Counted from the first letter of the stretch, positions 1 to 8,415 are shown. The stretch is DNA of 64,000 bases from Glycomyces fuscus (GCA_002529455.1 NYMS01000048.1:62001-126000); one strand, 5' to 3'. Numbers and translations: made by a program. Notes: generated from the sequence alone by a model not told the origin.

Positions 1-380
1 GCGGTGGCCCCGGCCGCCAGCGCGCGCATCGCCCGCTGGGAGTCGCCGGGACCCACTCCGATGAGGATCGGGATCTCCGTCGCCCGCCGGGTCACCCGCA
101 CCAGCGTCTCCAGGTCCACCTCGGGCGGCGTGGCGCTGGTGACCAGGGTGTCCGGCCGCATCATCCCCACCCGCAGCAGGGCCTCGGCGCCGTCCACGCA
201 CACCGTGATGTCCACGTCGTGCCCGCTCAGCGACAGCACCAGCTGGTGCGACTGCTCCGACTCGGGCTCCACCAGCAGGACCCGGAGCGGCCCCTCCGAC
301 CGTTCCGGGCGCTCGACCAGTTCGTCCTCGACCGGGACACCCGGAAACGGGACGGATGCGGACGTTGTGAGCGCGGGCAT
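1..380 (-). CDS. Receiver-like regulator, N-terminal part (cut by window edge)
   Basis: The minus-strand frame opens with ATG at 378-380 and runs off the left edge, leaving about 126 residues. After a roughly 30-residue acidic/proline leader it reads LRVLLVEPES, then GHDVDITVCVDGAEALLRVGMM, RPDTLVTSATPP and IPILIGVGPG. This is the alternating beta/alpha pattern of a response-regulator receiver fold. The usual phospho-acceptor aspartate is not clear: the strand that should end in D reads PDTLVTSATPP, so this may be a pseudo-receiver. The output domain lies outside the window. It sits downstream of pstB on the same strand, separated by the 61-bp repeat array, so a phosphate-related role is possible but unproven. 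The family call is moderate; the function is inference. Confidence 0.6.
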   Translation of the reverse strand, partial: MPALTTSASVPFPGVPVEDELVERPERSEGPLRVLLVEPESEQSHQLVLSLSGHDVDITVCVDGAEALLRVGMMRPDTLVTSATPPEVDLETLVRVTRRATEIPILIGVGPGDSQRAMRALAAGAT

Positions 381-439
381 GGGAGGTCCACTTCGTCGAA
401 GGAACAGCGGGGGGAGGTGTCCCGGGCGGGTGCTCCGAC

Positions 440-765
440 CTGACCGAAACGACCCTCCGATCGGCGGACGCGACCGGAGGGCCTGCGGCTGTCGGTTCGC
501 CCGAGGCGGCCTCCCGATCAGCGGTCGTGGCTGGCCGCAGAACCGGTGACCAGCGGTTGAGCCGAAACGACCCTCCGATCAGCGGTCGTGGCTGGCCGCA
601 GAACCGGTGACCAGCGGTTGAGCCGAAACGACCCTCCGATCAGCGGTCGTGGCCGGCCGCAGAACCGGTGACCAGCGGTTGAGCCGAAACGACCCTCCGA
701 TCAGCGGTCGTGGCTGGCCGCAGAACCGGTGACCAGCGGTTTAGCCGAAACGACCGCTGATATAG
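440..765. repeat. 61-bp tandem repeat array downstream of pstB
   Basis: A 61-bp unit beginning AACCGGTGACCAGCGGTT starts at 541, 602 and 663, and a partial copy starts at 724. Older, more diverged partial copies extend left to about 440. The copies are nearly identical (isolated changes such as GGCTGG/GGCCGG). Each unit can form a hairpin from GCGGTCGTGG and CTGGCCGC. The last copy runs into the 3' end of pstB, whose final codons (SGRFG, stop) are written in repeat sequence, so the array looks like an expansion of the gene's tail. There are no spacers, so it is not a CRISPR. Confidence 0.9.
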
Positions 766-1613
766 TCCTCGGTCCGCTGGTCGGCGGGCTTGCTGAAGAT
801 CGTCGCGGTCTCGTCGAACTCGACCAGGCTGCCGTAGCGCTCGCCCGCGTCGTCCACGCCGGCGGTGAAGAAGGCCGTGCGGTCGGACACGCGCGCCGCC
901 TGCTGCATGTTGTGCGTGACGATGACGATGGTGTACTCGCTGGCCAGCTCGTACATCAGGTCCTCGATCTTGAGGGTCGCGATGGGGTCGAGCGCCGAGC
1001 AGGGCTCGTCCATCAGGATCACCTCGGGGTTGACCGCGATGGTGCGCGCGATGCACAGGCGCTGCTGCTGACCGCCGGAGAGGGCGAACGCGCTCTCCTT
1101 GAGCTTGTCCTTGACCTCGTCCCACAGGGCGGCCTTGGTCAGCGTCTCCTCGACCAGGTCGTCCATGTTGCCGCGGACGCCGTTGATCTTCGGGCCGTAG
1201 GCCACGTTGTCGTAGATCGACTTGGGGAACGGGTTGGGCTTCTGGAAGACCATGCCGATCCGGCGGCGCACCTCGATGGGGTCCACCTCCGAGGCGTACA
1301 GGTCCTCGCCGTGGTAGGTGACCCTGCCCTCGATGCGGGCGCCGGGGATGAGGTCGTTCATACGGTTCAGGGTCCGCAGCACGGTGCTCTTGCCGCAGCC
1401 GGACGGCCCGATCATCGCTGTGATCTGACGGGGGCCCACCTTCAGGTCCACGTCACGCACGGCCTTGTTGGAGCCGTAGTAGATGGAGAGCCCGGAGACG
1501 TCGAAGACGGGTTCGCCCAGGCCGGGAACCTCGCGGTTGTACCGGACGGTGTCGGGGGCGACGCCGCGACCGGTCTCGGTGCCGCGAGGGGAGGCGGTGT
1601 TGCTGACAGACAT
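741..1613 (-). CDS. pstB: Phosphate ABC transporter ATP-binding protein PstB
   Basis: 290 aa. PstB is the cytoplasmic ATPase that drives high-affinity phosphate import with PstA/PstC and the binding protein PstS. Visible motifs are Walker A GPSGCGKST (about residues 69-77), the Q-loop in VFQKPNPFPKSIYDNVAYG, the ABC signature LSGGQQQR, Walker B VILMDEPCSALDP and the H-loop VTHNM. The NPFPKSIYDNV block is typical of PstB. ATG at 1611-1613 follows GGAAG by 7 nt; the reading frame is open further upstream, but that sequence is out of character. No pstS, pstC, pstA or phoU flanks it within the window, which is unusual because pstB normally ends the operon. PHO-box-like repeats lie about 90-140 bp upstream, suggesting its own PhoP-controlled promoter. 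Confidence 0.95.
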   Translation of the reverse strand: MSVSNTASPRGTETGRGVAPDTVRYNREVPGLGEPVFDVSGLSIYYGSNKAVRDVDLKVGPRQITAMIGPSGCGKSTVLRTLNRMNDLIPGARIEGRVTYHGEDLYASEVDPIEVRRRIGMVFQKPNPFPKSIYDNVAYGPKINGVRGNMDDLVEETLTKAALWDEVKDKLKESAFALSGGQQQRLCIARTIAVNPEVILMDEPCSALDPIATLKIEDLMYELASEYTIVIVTHNMQQAARVSDRTAFFTAGVDDAGERYGSLVEFDETATIFSKPADQRTEDYISGRFG

Positions 1614-1699
1614 GAGGCCACTTCCGGGTCGGACGGTGCGTGCGCGGAGGTGCGCGGCCAAGGCCGCGAAGCGCGGTCGACCCCATGCAAATATGTCCG

Positions 1700-1752
1700 T
1701 GTGAAGCAACGGTGAACGAACCCCGTGGCGAAGGTGAACGTGGGCGGTGAAC
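1700..1752 (-). promoter_or_regulatory. Probable PHO box (PhoP site) upstream of pstB
   Basis: Read on the minus strand there are three exact GTTCACC heptamers (1746-1752, 1733-1739, 1711-1717) and a fourth degenerate one, CTTCACA (1700-1706). Starts at 1700, 1711 and 1733 are spaced 11 and 22 bp, matching the 11-bp direct-repeat periodicity of actinobacterial PHO boxes. A possible -10 (CATATT) lies just downstream at about 1689-1694. Assignment to PhoP rests on the known Streptomyces consensus and on the identity of the gene. Confidence 0.75.
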
Positions 1753-2023
1753 TCGGAGGCACCCCGATCGCCGGGCGTTGTCCGCCCGTCACCGAAGGAA
1801 GTGCGGACGGCCTCTGGAGTGCGGTTCGTCCCGTCCGGAGGGGTCGGGCTCCGCGGCGGCCGAGGCGCGCCGAACGGGCGTCCAGGTGACCGGCCGCAAA
1901 CCCCTTGATGACTTTTCGGTCTTCCTGATCCGCCCTTTTCGGTCCATCCGAGACGGGCCGTAGCGGACTGCCCGGCGTTCGCCACCGCGGGCGGACGGCC
2001 GGTCCGCGCCCGGACACGCCGAC

Positions 2024-2063
2024 GCCCCGGACACCGCCCTCCGCGGGAGGGGGCGTCCGGGGC
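2024..2063 (-). terminator. Hairpin terminator after thioredoxin gene
   Basis: Arms GCCCCGGACACCGCCCTCC and GGAGGGGGCGTCCGGGGC pair almost completely around a GCG loop, about 34 bp downstream of the thioredoxin stop codon. There is no strong U-tract, as is common in high-GC actinomycetes. Confidence 0.65.
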
Positions 2064-2096
2064 GCGCGGGTCTGTTCCCCGCCGTTCCGGGGAGCT

Positions 2097-2468
2097 CTAC
2101 TCCTCGGAGCCGCCCTGCTCGGCGATCTTCTCCCGGACCTCGTCCATGTCCAGCTCCTTGGCCTGCGTGATCAGGCTCTCCAACGCCTCGGAGGGCAGGG
2201 CCCCGGGCTCGTTGTAGATGACGGTGCGCTCGCGCACGATCATCAGGGTCGGGATGGACTGGATCTTGAACTCGAAGGCGAGTTCGCGCTGCGCCTCGGT
2301 GTCCACCTTGGCGTGCACGATGTCGGTGTGCTTCTCCGAGGAGGTCTCGAACACCGGGGCGAACTGCCGGCAGGGACCGCACCAGTCCGCCCAGAAGTCG
2401 ATGAGGACGAAGTCGTTGTCCTTCAGCGTCTCCGCGAAGTTGTCCTTGGTGAGCTCGACCGTGGGCAC
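2097..2468 (-). CDS. trxA: Thioredoxin
   Basis: 123 aa, normal length for a single-domain thioredoxin, a cytoplasmic dithiol reductant for ribonucleotide reductase, peroxidases and similar partners. The active site WCGPC is at residues 29-33, preceded by the typical VLIDFWADWC strand. The cis-proline loop is IQSIPTLMIV. A slightly longer acidic C-terminal tail (DMDEVREKIAEQGGSEE) follows the last helix. The GTG start at 2466-2468 is chosen because AGGAG sits 6 nt upstream and it gives the expected N-terminus (PTVELTKDNF). It has its own terminator at 2024-2063 and appears monocistronic. Confidence 0.95.
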   Translation of the reverse strand: MPTVELTKDNFAETLKDNDFVLIDFWADWCGPCRQFAPVFETSSEKHTDIVHAKVDTEAQRELAFEFKIQSIPTLMIVRERTVIYNEPGALPSEALESLITQAKELDMDEVREKIAEQGGSEE

Positions 2469-2750
2469 GTGGTCTCCTGTATCTGTTCGTTGGTTGGTGT
2501 CGACCGTCGGCCAACCGCCATCTCTCAGTGCTACAGCGGTCGTGCCCGCTCGTTTGTTCCGCATGCCTGCCCGAGGCGGTGGACCGCTCCGAGAGCGGTT
2601 GTTCTCCGCCACGGCACGCCTTGCATACCTGTTTGGGAGGAAAAGCGGGCGGAAGCTAGTGTCGGTGGGAGGGACACGGGGCCAGCACGGCGGTTCCGGG
2701 CCGGGTCGGGGGGAGAAACCGGGATCTTCCCCGGTGAGAGGGGGCGCTGG

Positions 2751-3107
2751 ATGGGTTCCGAGACCTCCGCGCGGGGCGCGGCGGGATCCCCCGTCGACTA
2801 CCGGTTCACCCTCGCCAACGAACGCACCTTCCTCGCCTGGGTCCGCACCGCGCTGGCCCTCCTCGCAGGCGCCGTCGCCGTCCTGCACCTGCTCCCGCTC
2901 GGCTGGGAGGAGGGTCCGCGCACCGTGGTCGGCCTGCTGCTGGCGGCGCTGGCCGGGGTCATCACCGTCTACGCCCCGCTGCGCTGGTACCGCGTGCAGC
3001 GGATCATGAGCCGCGGCGGGACCCTGAAGCTGAGCGTGCTTCCGCTCGTCACCGCCTTCGCGGTGGGATTGGTGTGCGCCCTGGTCGTCCTGGGCCACCT
3101 GCTGTGA
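2751..3107 (+). CDS. DUF202 (YidH-like) membrane protein
   Basis: 118 aa. After a short hydrophilic leader the DUF202 signature RFTLANERTFLAWVRTALALLAGAVAV appears, followed by two more hydrophobic segments (about residues 65-82 and 97-117), giving three predicted TM helices. DUF202 proteins are inner-membrane proteins of unknown biochemical function. ATG at 2751 follows GAGAGGGGG. The stop overlaps the GTG start of the next gene (GTGA), so the two are translationally coupled. Family call is firm; function is unknown. Confidence 0.85.
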   Translation: MGSETSARGAAGSPVDYRFTLANERTFLAWVRTALALLAGAVAVLHLLPLGWEEGPRTVVGLLLAALAGVITVYAPLRWYRVQRIMSRGGTLKLSVLPLVTAFAVGLVCALVVLGHLL

Positions 3108-3478
3108 CCACTCCCGTCGAACGCGACGACCCGGGCATGCAGCCCGAGCGCACACTGATGGCCTGGCAGCGCACGATCGCCCTGCTGGTCGTGGTGGGGC
3201 TGCTGTTCCTGCGCGGGCCCCTGGCCCCCGGCGACCGGGCCTTCCCGGAGGCGTCGCCCGAGGTGCGCGTGGCCACGATGGCCGGGCTGCTGCTCCTGGC
3301 GGCGGTGCTGGCCGCGCACGTGCGGCTGCGATGGCGGGCCAGCGGGCACGGTACGCGTGTTCCGGGGACCGGGCGGCCTCCGTCGTCCGTGGCGGGGCCG
3401 TGGGCGATGGTGCTCCTGTGCGCGGGCGTCCTCGCCCTGAGCTGCGTCCTGGTGCTGACGGTGCTGCTGGCGGCCTGA
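3104..3478 (+). CDS. DUF202 family membrane protein, second of pair
   Basis: 124 aa, starting with GTG at 3104-3106 inside the preceding stop codon. It carries a shortened version of the same signature, QPERTLMAWQRTIALLVVVGLLFLRGP, and two further hydrophobic segments, so three TM helices. Pairs of small DUF202 proteins encoded back to back are common in actinobacteria and probably form a hetero-oligomer (inference). Nothing enzymatic is visible. Downstream is a 390-bp gene-free stretch. Confidence 0.82.
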   Translation: MTTPVERDDPGMQPERTLMAWQRTIALLVVVGLLFLRGPLAPGDRAFPEASPEVRVATMAGLLLLAAVLAAHVRLRWRASGHGTRVPGTGRPPSSVAGPWAMVLLCAGVLALSCVLVLTVLLAA

Positions 3479-3868
3479 GGCCGCGGTGCAGGCGGGGGCC
3501 GGGCTTGGGCGCCGGAGCGCTGGCGTGGGAGGGGATGAGAGGCCGCGGTGCGCGCGGGGGCCGCGCTCACGGGTCGCTCGGGCGCTCGTTCGCCGAGGCC
3601 GCGGTGCGCGGGGATGGGGGGTGGGGGCCTGCCGGGTGCTCGGCCCCGTCGGTCGCCGCCCGGAGCCGGGCGTGCCCTTCCATGCCCTTCGCGGGCTGTC
3701 GAACACCGGTGCCGTCCGCCCTCGCGCGGGCACGGGGACCACCGGGACCCGTCGGGGCACGTGACCACCCCGTCGGGGAAGGGCCGCGACCCTGGCCCTT
3801 CGTCGCCTTGTCTCGTGTCGGTCGGCCGAGGCGGAGAGGGCGCCCCGGACCGGTCCTTTCCGGTTCGG
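3479..3868. other. Gene-free stretch with short direct repeats
   Basis: Between convergent genes; no reading frame here has credible codon bias or a ribosome site. A ~20-bp G-rich motif beginning GAGGCCGCGGTGC recurs at about 3477, 3539 and 3596. No clear terminator hairpin or promoter stands out. Confidence 0.5.
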
Positions 3869-4852
3869 TTACGCCGGCTGGGGCACGGAGCCGACCGCGC
3901 GGCGGTGCTCCACGATCGAGCGGATGATGTCGTTGAGGTCGCGCTCGGGGCGGTACCCGATCAGCCGCGCGGCCAGCGAGGTGTCCGGGTAGCGGCGCTG
4001 CATGTCCTCGTAGCCCTCGCCGTAGGCCTCCTCGTAGTCGACGTAGGTGACCGTGCTCCTCGAACCCGTCAGCTCCACGACCCGGTCGGCCAGGCCCTTG
4101 ATGGAGACCTCCTCGTGCCCGCCGAGGTTGACGGCCTGGTTGTAGGCCTCGGGTGTGTCCATCAGCCGCAGGAGCGCGGGCACCACGTCGAACACGGAGC
4201 CGAAGCAGCGGCGCTGCGTCCCCGTCCCGTACACGGTGATGGGCTCGTGCGCCATCGCCTGGTCGACGAAACGGGGGACGACCATCCCGTACCGGCCGGT
4301 CTGGCGGGGGCCGACCACGTTGAAGAAGCGGGTGATGACGCACGGCACGCCCGACTCGACGCCGTGCACGTAGGCGACGAGTTCGTCCAGGCCCTTCGCC
4401 GCGGCGTAGGACCAGCGGCTCTTGGTGGCCGGGCCGTAGACGCGGTCGTCGCCCTCCTTGAGCCCGTCGGCGTCGTTCTTGCCGTAGACCTCGCTGGTGG
4501 ACGCGACCATGTAGGGCACGCGGTGCGCCACGGCCGCCTCCACCACGTTCTCCGTCCCGTGCAGGTTGATCCGCAGGGAGCGCAACGGGTTGTCGACGAT
4601 GTTGTACACGCCCACGGCCGCGGCGAGGTGGAACACGGCATCCGCCGGCGCGACCAGGGAGTCGACCAGCTCCCGGTCCAGGACGTCCCCCTCCACGAAC
4701 CGGAACCCGGGCGATCCCTGCGCGCGGGCCAGGTTCGCCAGGGACCCGGTCGACAGGTCGTCCAGGACGGTGACCCGGTGCCCCTGGGCGACCAGGTGGT
4801 CACACAGATGCGAGCCGATGAAACCGGCTCCGCCGGTGACTACAGCCTTCAT
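3869..4852 (-). CDS. NAD-dependent sugar-nucleotide epimerase/dehydratase (extended SDR)
   Basis: 327 aa, full length for an extended SDR. The Rossmann glycine motif TGGAGFIG is at residues 6-13, followed by acidic VLDDLSTG, which favours NAD(H) and resembles UDP-glucose/UDP-glucuronate epimerases. DAVFHLAAAVGV and the catalytic STSEVYGK / WSYAAAKG (Ser, Tyr, Lys) are intact, as is the substrate-binding VVGPRQTGRYGMVVPRFV. The exact sugar substrate cannot be told. ATG at 4850-4852 has GGAGGGG upstream. It is the last gene of a three-gene minus-strand operon with a PIG-L deacetylase and a WbqC protein, which fits surface-glycan sugar biosynthesis. Confidence 0.88.
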   Translation of the reverse strand: MKAVVTGGAGFIGSHLCDHLVAQGHRVTVLDDLSTGSLANLARAQGSPGFRFVEGDVLDRELVDSLVAPADAVFHLAAAVGVYNIVDNPLRSLRINLHGTENVVEAAVAHRVPYMVASTSEVYGKNDADGLKEGDDRVYGPATKSRWSYAAAKGLDELVAYVHGVESGVPCVITRFFNVVGPRQTGRYGMVVPRFVDQAMAHEPITVYGTGTQRRCFGSVFDVVPALLRLMDTPEAYNQAVNLGGHEEVSIKGLADRVVELTGSRSTVTYVDYEEAYGEGYEDMQRRYPDTSLAARLIGYRPERDLNDIIRSIVEHRRAVGSVPQPA

Positions 4853-4976
4853 GGTTTCCCCTCCACTGAGTTCTCTCTCTGCTGTTCCTTGACCGGAAAT
4901 GGCTTGTGCGCGGACGGCACGGCCGCACGCACGGTGAAACGGCGCGCGGCGTCGCGGGCCGCGGGTCCGGGAGCGC

Positions 4977-5690
4977 TCAGGCCAGGCAGCGCAGCACGTG
5001 GAACCCCTCCCCGAGCGCCACTCCCGCCTGCATGCCCCGCAGGACGGCGAGGCTGCGCAGGGTGGGCTCGGAGCGGGTGTGCGGGTGCTGGTGGGACTGC
5101 GATCCGTACAGCTGCATGCCGTGGAGCTTGTCCACCACCTGCACCTCGTCCAGCTCCACGATGAGGTTGGGCGGGCACAGCGGCTCCGAGCGCCAGTGGT
5201 CGGCGGCCTCCTCGTAGGCCAGTGCCAGGCACGGGTGGTGGCGCAGCGCGCTGTTGGACGGGCGCAGCGCCGTGTGCACGGCCTCGGCCACGGCCCGGTG
5301 GTCCTGGTTGTAGCTCGCGTGGTGCGGTCCGAGCACCACGGTCGGGCGGAGCCGCTCGATGGACAGCGGGCTCTCGCGCTCGATCAGCTGGGCGAGGTCC
5401 ACCCGGGCGACGGAGTCGAGCCTCAGGTGGTACTGGTCGCCGGGCAGTGCCATGTGCCAGTCGTCCCAGCGGAAGTGGTCGGCGACCTTCTTGATCTCGG
5501 CGTAGCGCTCCTCCGCGGTGGAGAAGCCCTTGGGAGACATGTCGGCCGTGTCCCCGACGGTGAGGAACTGCACGAACACCTCGGCTCCGGCGGCCTTGGC
5601 CTTGCTCATGAGGCCGCCGCAGCCGAGCGTCTCGTCGTCGGGGTGGGGCGCGAAAACCAGGATGCGTTCCTGGGACCAGTCCGTCGTCAT
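4977..5690 (-). CDS. PIG-L/LmbE family N-deacetylase
   Basis: 237 aa. The zinc-binding/catalytic motif PHPDDETLGCGG begins at residue 15, and the third metal ligand lies in the HHASYNQDHRAV segment, both diagnostic of the family that de-N-acetylates sugars such as GlcNAc-inositol. It lacks a signal peptide, so it should act in the cytoplasm, probably on a nucleotide- or lipid-linked amino sugar. ATG at 5688-5690 has AAGGA upstream. It lies between wbqC-like and epimerase genes; the 95- and 124-bp gaps are compatible with one operon. Substrate unknown; a role with the WbqC partner (amine exposed, then acylated) is inference. Confidence 0.9.
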   Translation of the reverse strand: MTTDWSQERILVFAPHPDDETLGCGGLMSKAKAAGAEVFVQFLTVGDTADMSPKGFSTAEERYAEIKKVADHFRWDDWHMALPGDQYHLRLDSVARVDLAQLIERESPLSIERLRPTVVLGPHHASYNQDHRAVAEAVHTALRPSNSALRHHPCLALAYEEAADHWRSEPLCPPNLIVELDEVQVVDKLHGMQLYGSQSHQHPHTRSEPTLRSLAVLRGMQAGVALGEGFHVLRCLA

Positions 5691-5785
5691 ACCGTTTTCC
5701 GTCCTTTGCCTAGAGAGCGATCGGGTCTTTCCCGGGGAGCGACGCCGCGCCCGGTGGCGCGGCGCTGTGGTGGACCCGGTACGGG

Positions 5786-6517
5786 TCAGCTCTGGGTTCT
5801 CGCCTGCCTGAGCACGTGTAGTGCCTCCGGGCCGGTGTTGAGGAGAAGGTCGATCGCCGACAGACGGGGGACGAAGTCGGCAGGGTCGCGTCCGTGCTGC
5901 GGGTAGACCGGGTGGCGGAAGTCCTGCCACCGGACACCGATCCCGTAGCGGTTCAGGGTCTCGGGTTCCAGGTAGTCCCGGGCGCCGTCGCCCGAGAGCA
6001 TGGTCTCCGCTCCCGCCTTGGCGCAGATCTGGGCGAGGAGCTCGCTCTTGCGTCCGGGGAAGTCCCCGATCTCACTGGCCAGAAGCAACGGCGTGTCGAT
6101 CCCGAACCACCGCGTCAGCATCCGCGTGGTCGCTATGCACAGGTCCGCGAGACTGTCCCACTCCGCTTCGTACAGGTGGGCGATTTCGTCGCGGTAAACC
6201 CTCCAGTAGGGAGCTTTGCGGTAACAGTGTTCAGAGAGTGCCTTGTAGTGCCTGAGCTTCCAATTCTGACTGTTGTCGACAATCTTGTCCCGTATGCGGT
6301 CGTCCCGGCTTCCCTGGACGACCGGAACGGTGAGCAGGACGGGCTTTCCGCTGCCTCCGACGTAGTTGCGGTTCTGCCATCCGCGGCGCTCGAACTGGAC
6401 GTTGTCGAGGAAGACGAAGCGGTCGCAACGGTCGATCTTGTCCAGAAGTCCCAGCCATGGAAGGTAGTGCGGCTGGTGCAGCGCCACGGTGCGGACCGTG
6501 CTGTCCTCGCTGTTCAT
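5786..6517 (-). CDS. WbqC-like family protein
   Basis: 243 aa from ATG at 6515-6517. The family signature VALHQPHYLPWLGLLDKIDRCDRFVFLDNVQF is at the N-terminus, followed by GWQNRNYV and LLTVPV. WbqC-like proteins are associated with modification of surface polysaccharide sugars, including attachment of amino acids to amino-sugar nitrogens; the mechanism is poorly described. An in-frame ATG at 6602-6604 has a better-spaced GGAGA site and would add 29 residues. That extension has poor GC3 bias and lies ahead of the family's usual start, so I prefer the shorter form. It heads the operon with the deacetylase and epimerase. Confidence 0.85.
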   Translation of the reverse strand: MNSEDSTVRTVALHQPHYLPWLGLLDKIDRCDRFVFLDNVQFERRGWQNRNYVGGSGKPVLLTVPVVQGSRDDRIRDKIVDNSQNWKLRHYKALSEHCYRKAPYWRVYRDEIAHLYEAEWDSLADLCIATTRMLTRWFGIDTPLLLASEIGDFPGRKSELLAQICAKAGAETMLSGDGARDYLEPETLNRYGIGVRWQDFRHPVYPQHGRDPADFVPRLSAIDLLLNTGPEALHVLRQARTQS

Positions 6518-6604
6518 GGCGGCGCGACCCCCTGGGCTAGTGGCCTGTGGGATTCGAGTGGAACCGGATGAGGATGAGGACGGAACGCTGATCACTCCGA
6601 GCAT

Positions 6605-6865
6605 TCTCCTTCTCTCCGTTGGTCACTTTCCGCAGATTTTTCCGGGATCTGGACAATATTGGACAAACCGCAGACGAGCCATAACTACGACTCACAAATA
6701 TCCTCTTATGGTTACCATCTAACGCAAGCCCGTGTATACGATTTGCGTGGCCTACATAGGACGCGAACCCGGGTGAACCCCTCGGTGTCGTAGAGCGTCA
6801 ACCTAACGCCGACTTTGCGGGTTAACGTCGGCCCGAAACCGAGAACTTCGGAGGGTCCTAGCGCT
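6605..6865. promoter_or_regulatory. AT-richer divergent promoter region between WbqC and GT2 genes
   Basis: This stretch is clearly lower in GC than its surroundings. It contains a direct repeat TTGTCC-AATA-TTGTCC (minus strand, about 6652-6667), spaced 10 bp (one helical turn), and a TATACGAT block near 6734 that could be a -10 for the plus-strand glycosyltransferase. It probably holds back-to-back promoters for the two sugar-modification units. Confidence 0.5.
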
Positions 6866-8380
6866 GTGCGTATCGCACGTTTCATAGGCGGCCTGCTGAT
6901 CGGGCTCATCGCCCTCACCCTGGCCGCGGCACTCTTTGTCTACTGGTTCGGCTACGCGACGGACATGGCCGAGGCCTCGGGCCTCGGCGCCCTGGGCTAC
7001 GCGTTCCTGTGGCTGGCCTTCGGCGCCAACCTGCTGCTGTGGACGGTCGTCGGCCTCGTGCGCCTGGGCGAGGACTCGGTGCGCGCCGTGCTCCGGTCGC
7101 CGCGGGCCGGCCGCCGCGGAGCCGTCGGGGACAGGGCCCGTGAACGCGTCCTGGTGGGCGCGGGCGGCCCCGGCGGGGGCGCCGCCCCCGCCGAGCGGGA
7201 CGGCGGTGCCCCGGCGGTCGCGGCGGCCCCGCCGCCGGGCTCCGAACCGGACAGGGCGTCCCTGGCCGTCGTCATCCCGGCGCACAACGAGGAACCCGTC
7301 ATCGGCGGGGCCATCGCCTCCGCGATGGGGCTGTTCGACCGCTGGGACATCTACGTGGTCTCGGACTCGTCGGGGGACTCCACCGCCCAGATCGCGGCCA
7401 AGACCGGCGTGAACGTCCTCGAACTCCTCACCAACCGCGGCAAGGCCGGGGCCATCGAGGCGGTCATCGAGGAGTTCTCACTGACCGAGAACTACGACGG
7501 CGTCCTCATCCTGGACGCCGACACCGAGCTCGACCCCGGGTACGTGGAGGGCGCCCGCAGGCAGCTGGCCGACCCGTCGGTGGCGGCGGTCGCGGGCTTC
7601 GTCGTCTCGGAGTGGAAGCCCCGGGAGCGCGGCTTCGTCGGCCGGACGATCTCGGCCTACCGGGACCGCCTGTACTTCATGCTCCAGTACTTCATGCGCT
7701 TCGGGCAGACCTGGCGGCACGCCAACACGGCCTTCATCGTGCCGGGCTTCGCCAGCGTCTACCGCAGCGAGGCGCTCAAGGAGATCGACGTCAACCCCAA
7801 GGGGCTGGTGATCGAGGACTTCAACATGACCTTCGAGGTGCACCACAAGCGCCTCGGCCGGGTCTCGATGAACCCCGACACCAAGGCCTACAGCCAGGAC
7901 CCGTTCACCTTCCGGGACTACTACAGGCAGGTCACCAGGTGGACGCTGGGCTTCTGGCAGACCGTCCGGCGCCACCGTGTGTGGCCGAGCCTGTTCTGGG
8001 CCTGCCTGGCGCTGTACATCCTGGAGGTCGTCCTGGTCTCCGCCGTGCTGCTGGCCACCACCGTGGTCGGCCTGTTCGTCCTCGTGGGCACGCTGGGCGG
8101 GGAGCTCGTCCTGGGCCTGCCGTTCGCCGGGGAGGCCTTCGGCGCGGTGACGGCCCTCCTGCCGCTGCTGGCGATCGCCATCGGCCTGTTCATCCCGGAC
8201 TACATGCTCACCTGCCTGATGGCGGCGATCCGGCGGCGGCCGTCCTACCTGGTCTACGGACTGCTCTTCTTCCCGATCCGGCTCGTGGACGCCTACCTCG
8301 CGCTGCGGATGATCCCCAAGGCCTGGACCACCGAGTCCGACGGCCGGTGGAGCAGCCCGGACCGTGTCCCGGGCAGGTGA
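6866..8380 (+). CDS. Membrane GT2 family processive-type glycosyltransferase
   Basis: 504 aa. Two N-terminal TM helices (about 7-29 and 40-62) and a low-complexity Gly/Ala/Pro linker precede a GT-A domain: VVIPAHNEE (~134), the DXD motif LDADTELD (~215), the acid in VIEDFNMTFE (~316) and QVTRW (~354). At least three C-terminal TM segments follow. D, DXD, D, Q(Q/R)xRW is the pattern of bacterial cellulose/hyaluronan/poly-GlcNAc-type synthases, which polymerise sugar from UDP donors and thread it through the membrane. GTG at 6866 with GGAGGG upstream is chosen over an upstream TTG. A hairpin (8416-8439) follows. Its divergent neighbours suggest one exopolysaccharide system; the product is unknown. 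Confidence 0.88.
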   Translation: MRIARFIGGLLIGLIALTLAAALFVYWFGYATDMAEASGLGALGYAFLWLAFGANLLLWTVVGLVRLGEDSVRAVLRSPRAGRRGAVGDRARERVLVGAGGPGGGAAPAERDGGAPAVAAAPPPGSEPDRASLAVVIPAHNEEPVIGGAIASAMGLFDRWDIYVVSDSSGDSTAQIAAKTGVNVLELLTNRGKAGAIEAVIEEFSLTENYDGVLILDADTELDPGYVEGARRQLADPSVAAVAGFVVSEWKPRERGFVGRTISAYRDRLYFMLQYFMRFGQTWRHANTAFIVPGFASVYRSEALKEIDVNPKGLVIEDFNMTFEVHHKRLGRVSMNPDTKAYSQDPFTFRDYYRQVTRWTLGFWQTVRRHRVWPSLFWACLALYILEVVLVSAVLLATTVVGLFVLVGTLGGELVLGLPFAGEAFGAVTALLPLLAIAIGLFIPDYMLTCLMAAIRRRPSYLVYGLLFFPIRLVDAYLALRMIPKAWTTESDGRWSSPDRVPGR

Positions 8381-8415
8381 TGCGACCTGCGGCGATGTGA
8401 GATCGTCCGGCCCCG

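Noticed and set aside
440..765. CRISPR-like array
   Set aside because: Repeats are directly tandem with no unique spacers, the unit is 61 bp and no cas genes are nearby.
3486..3764. Small plus-strand frame between the DUF202 pair and the epimerase
   Set aside because: Arg/Gly-rich composition, no ribosome site, and formed largely by short direct repeats.
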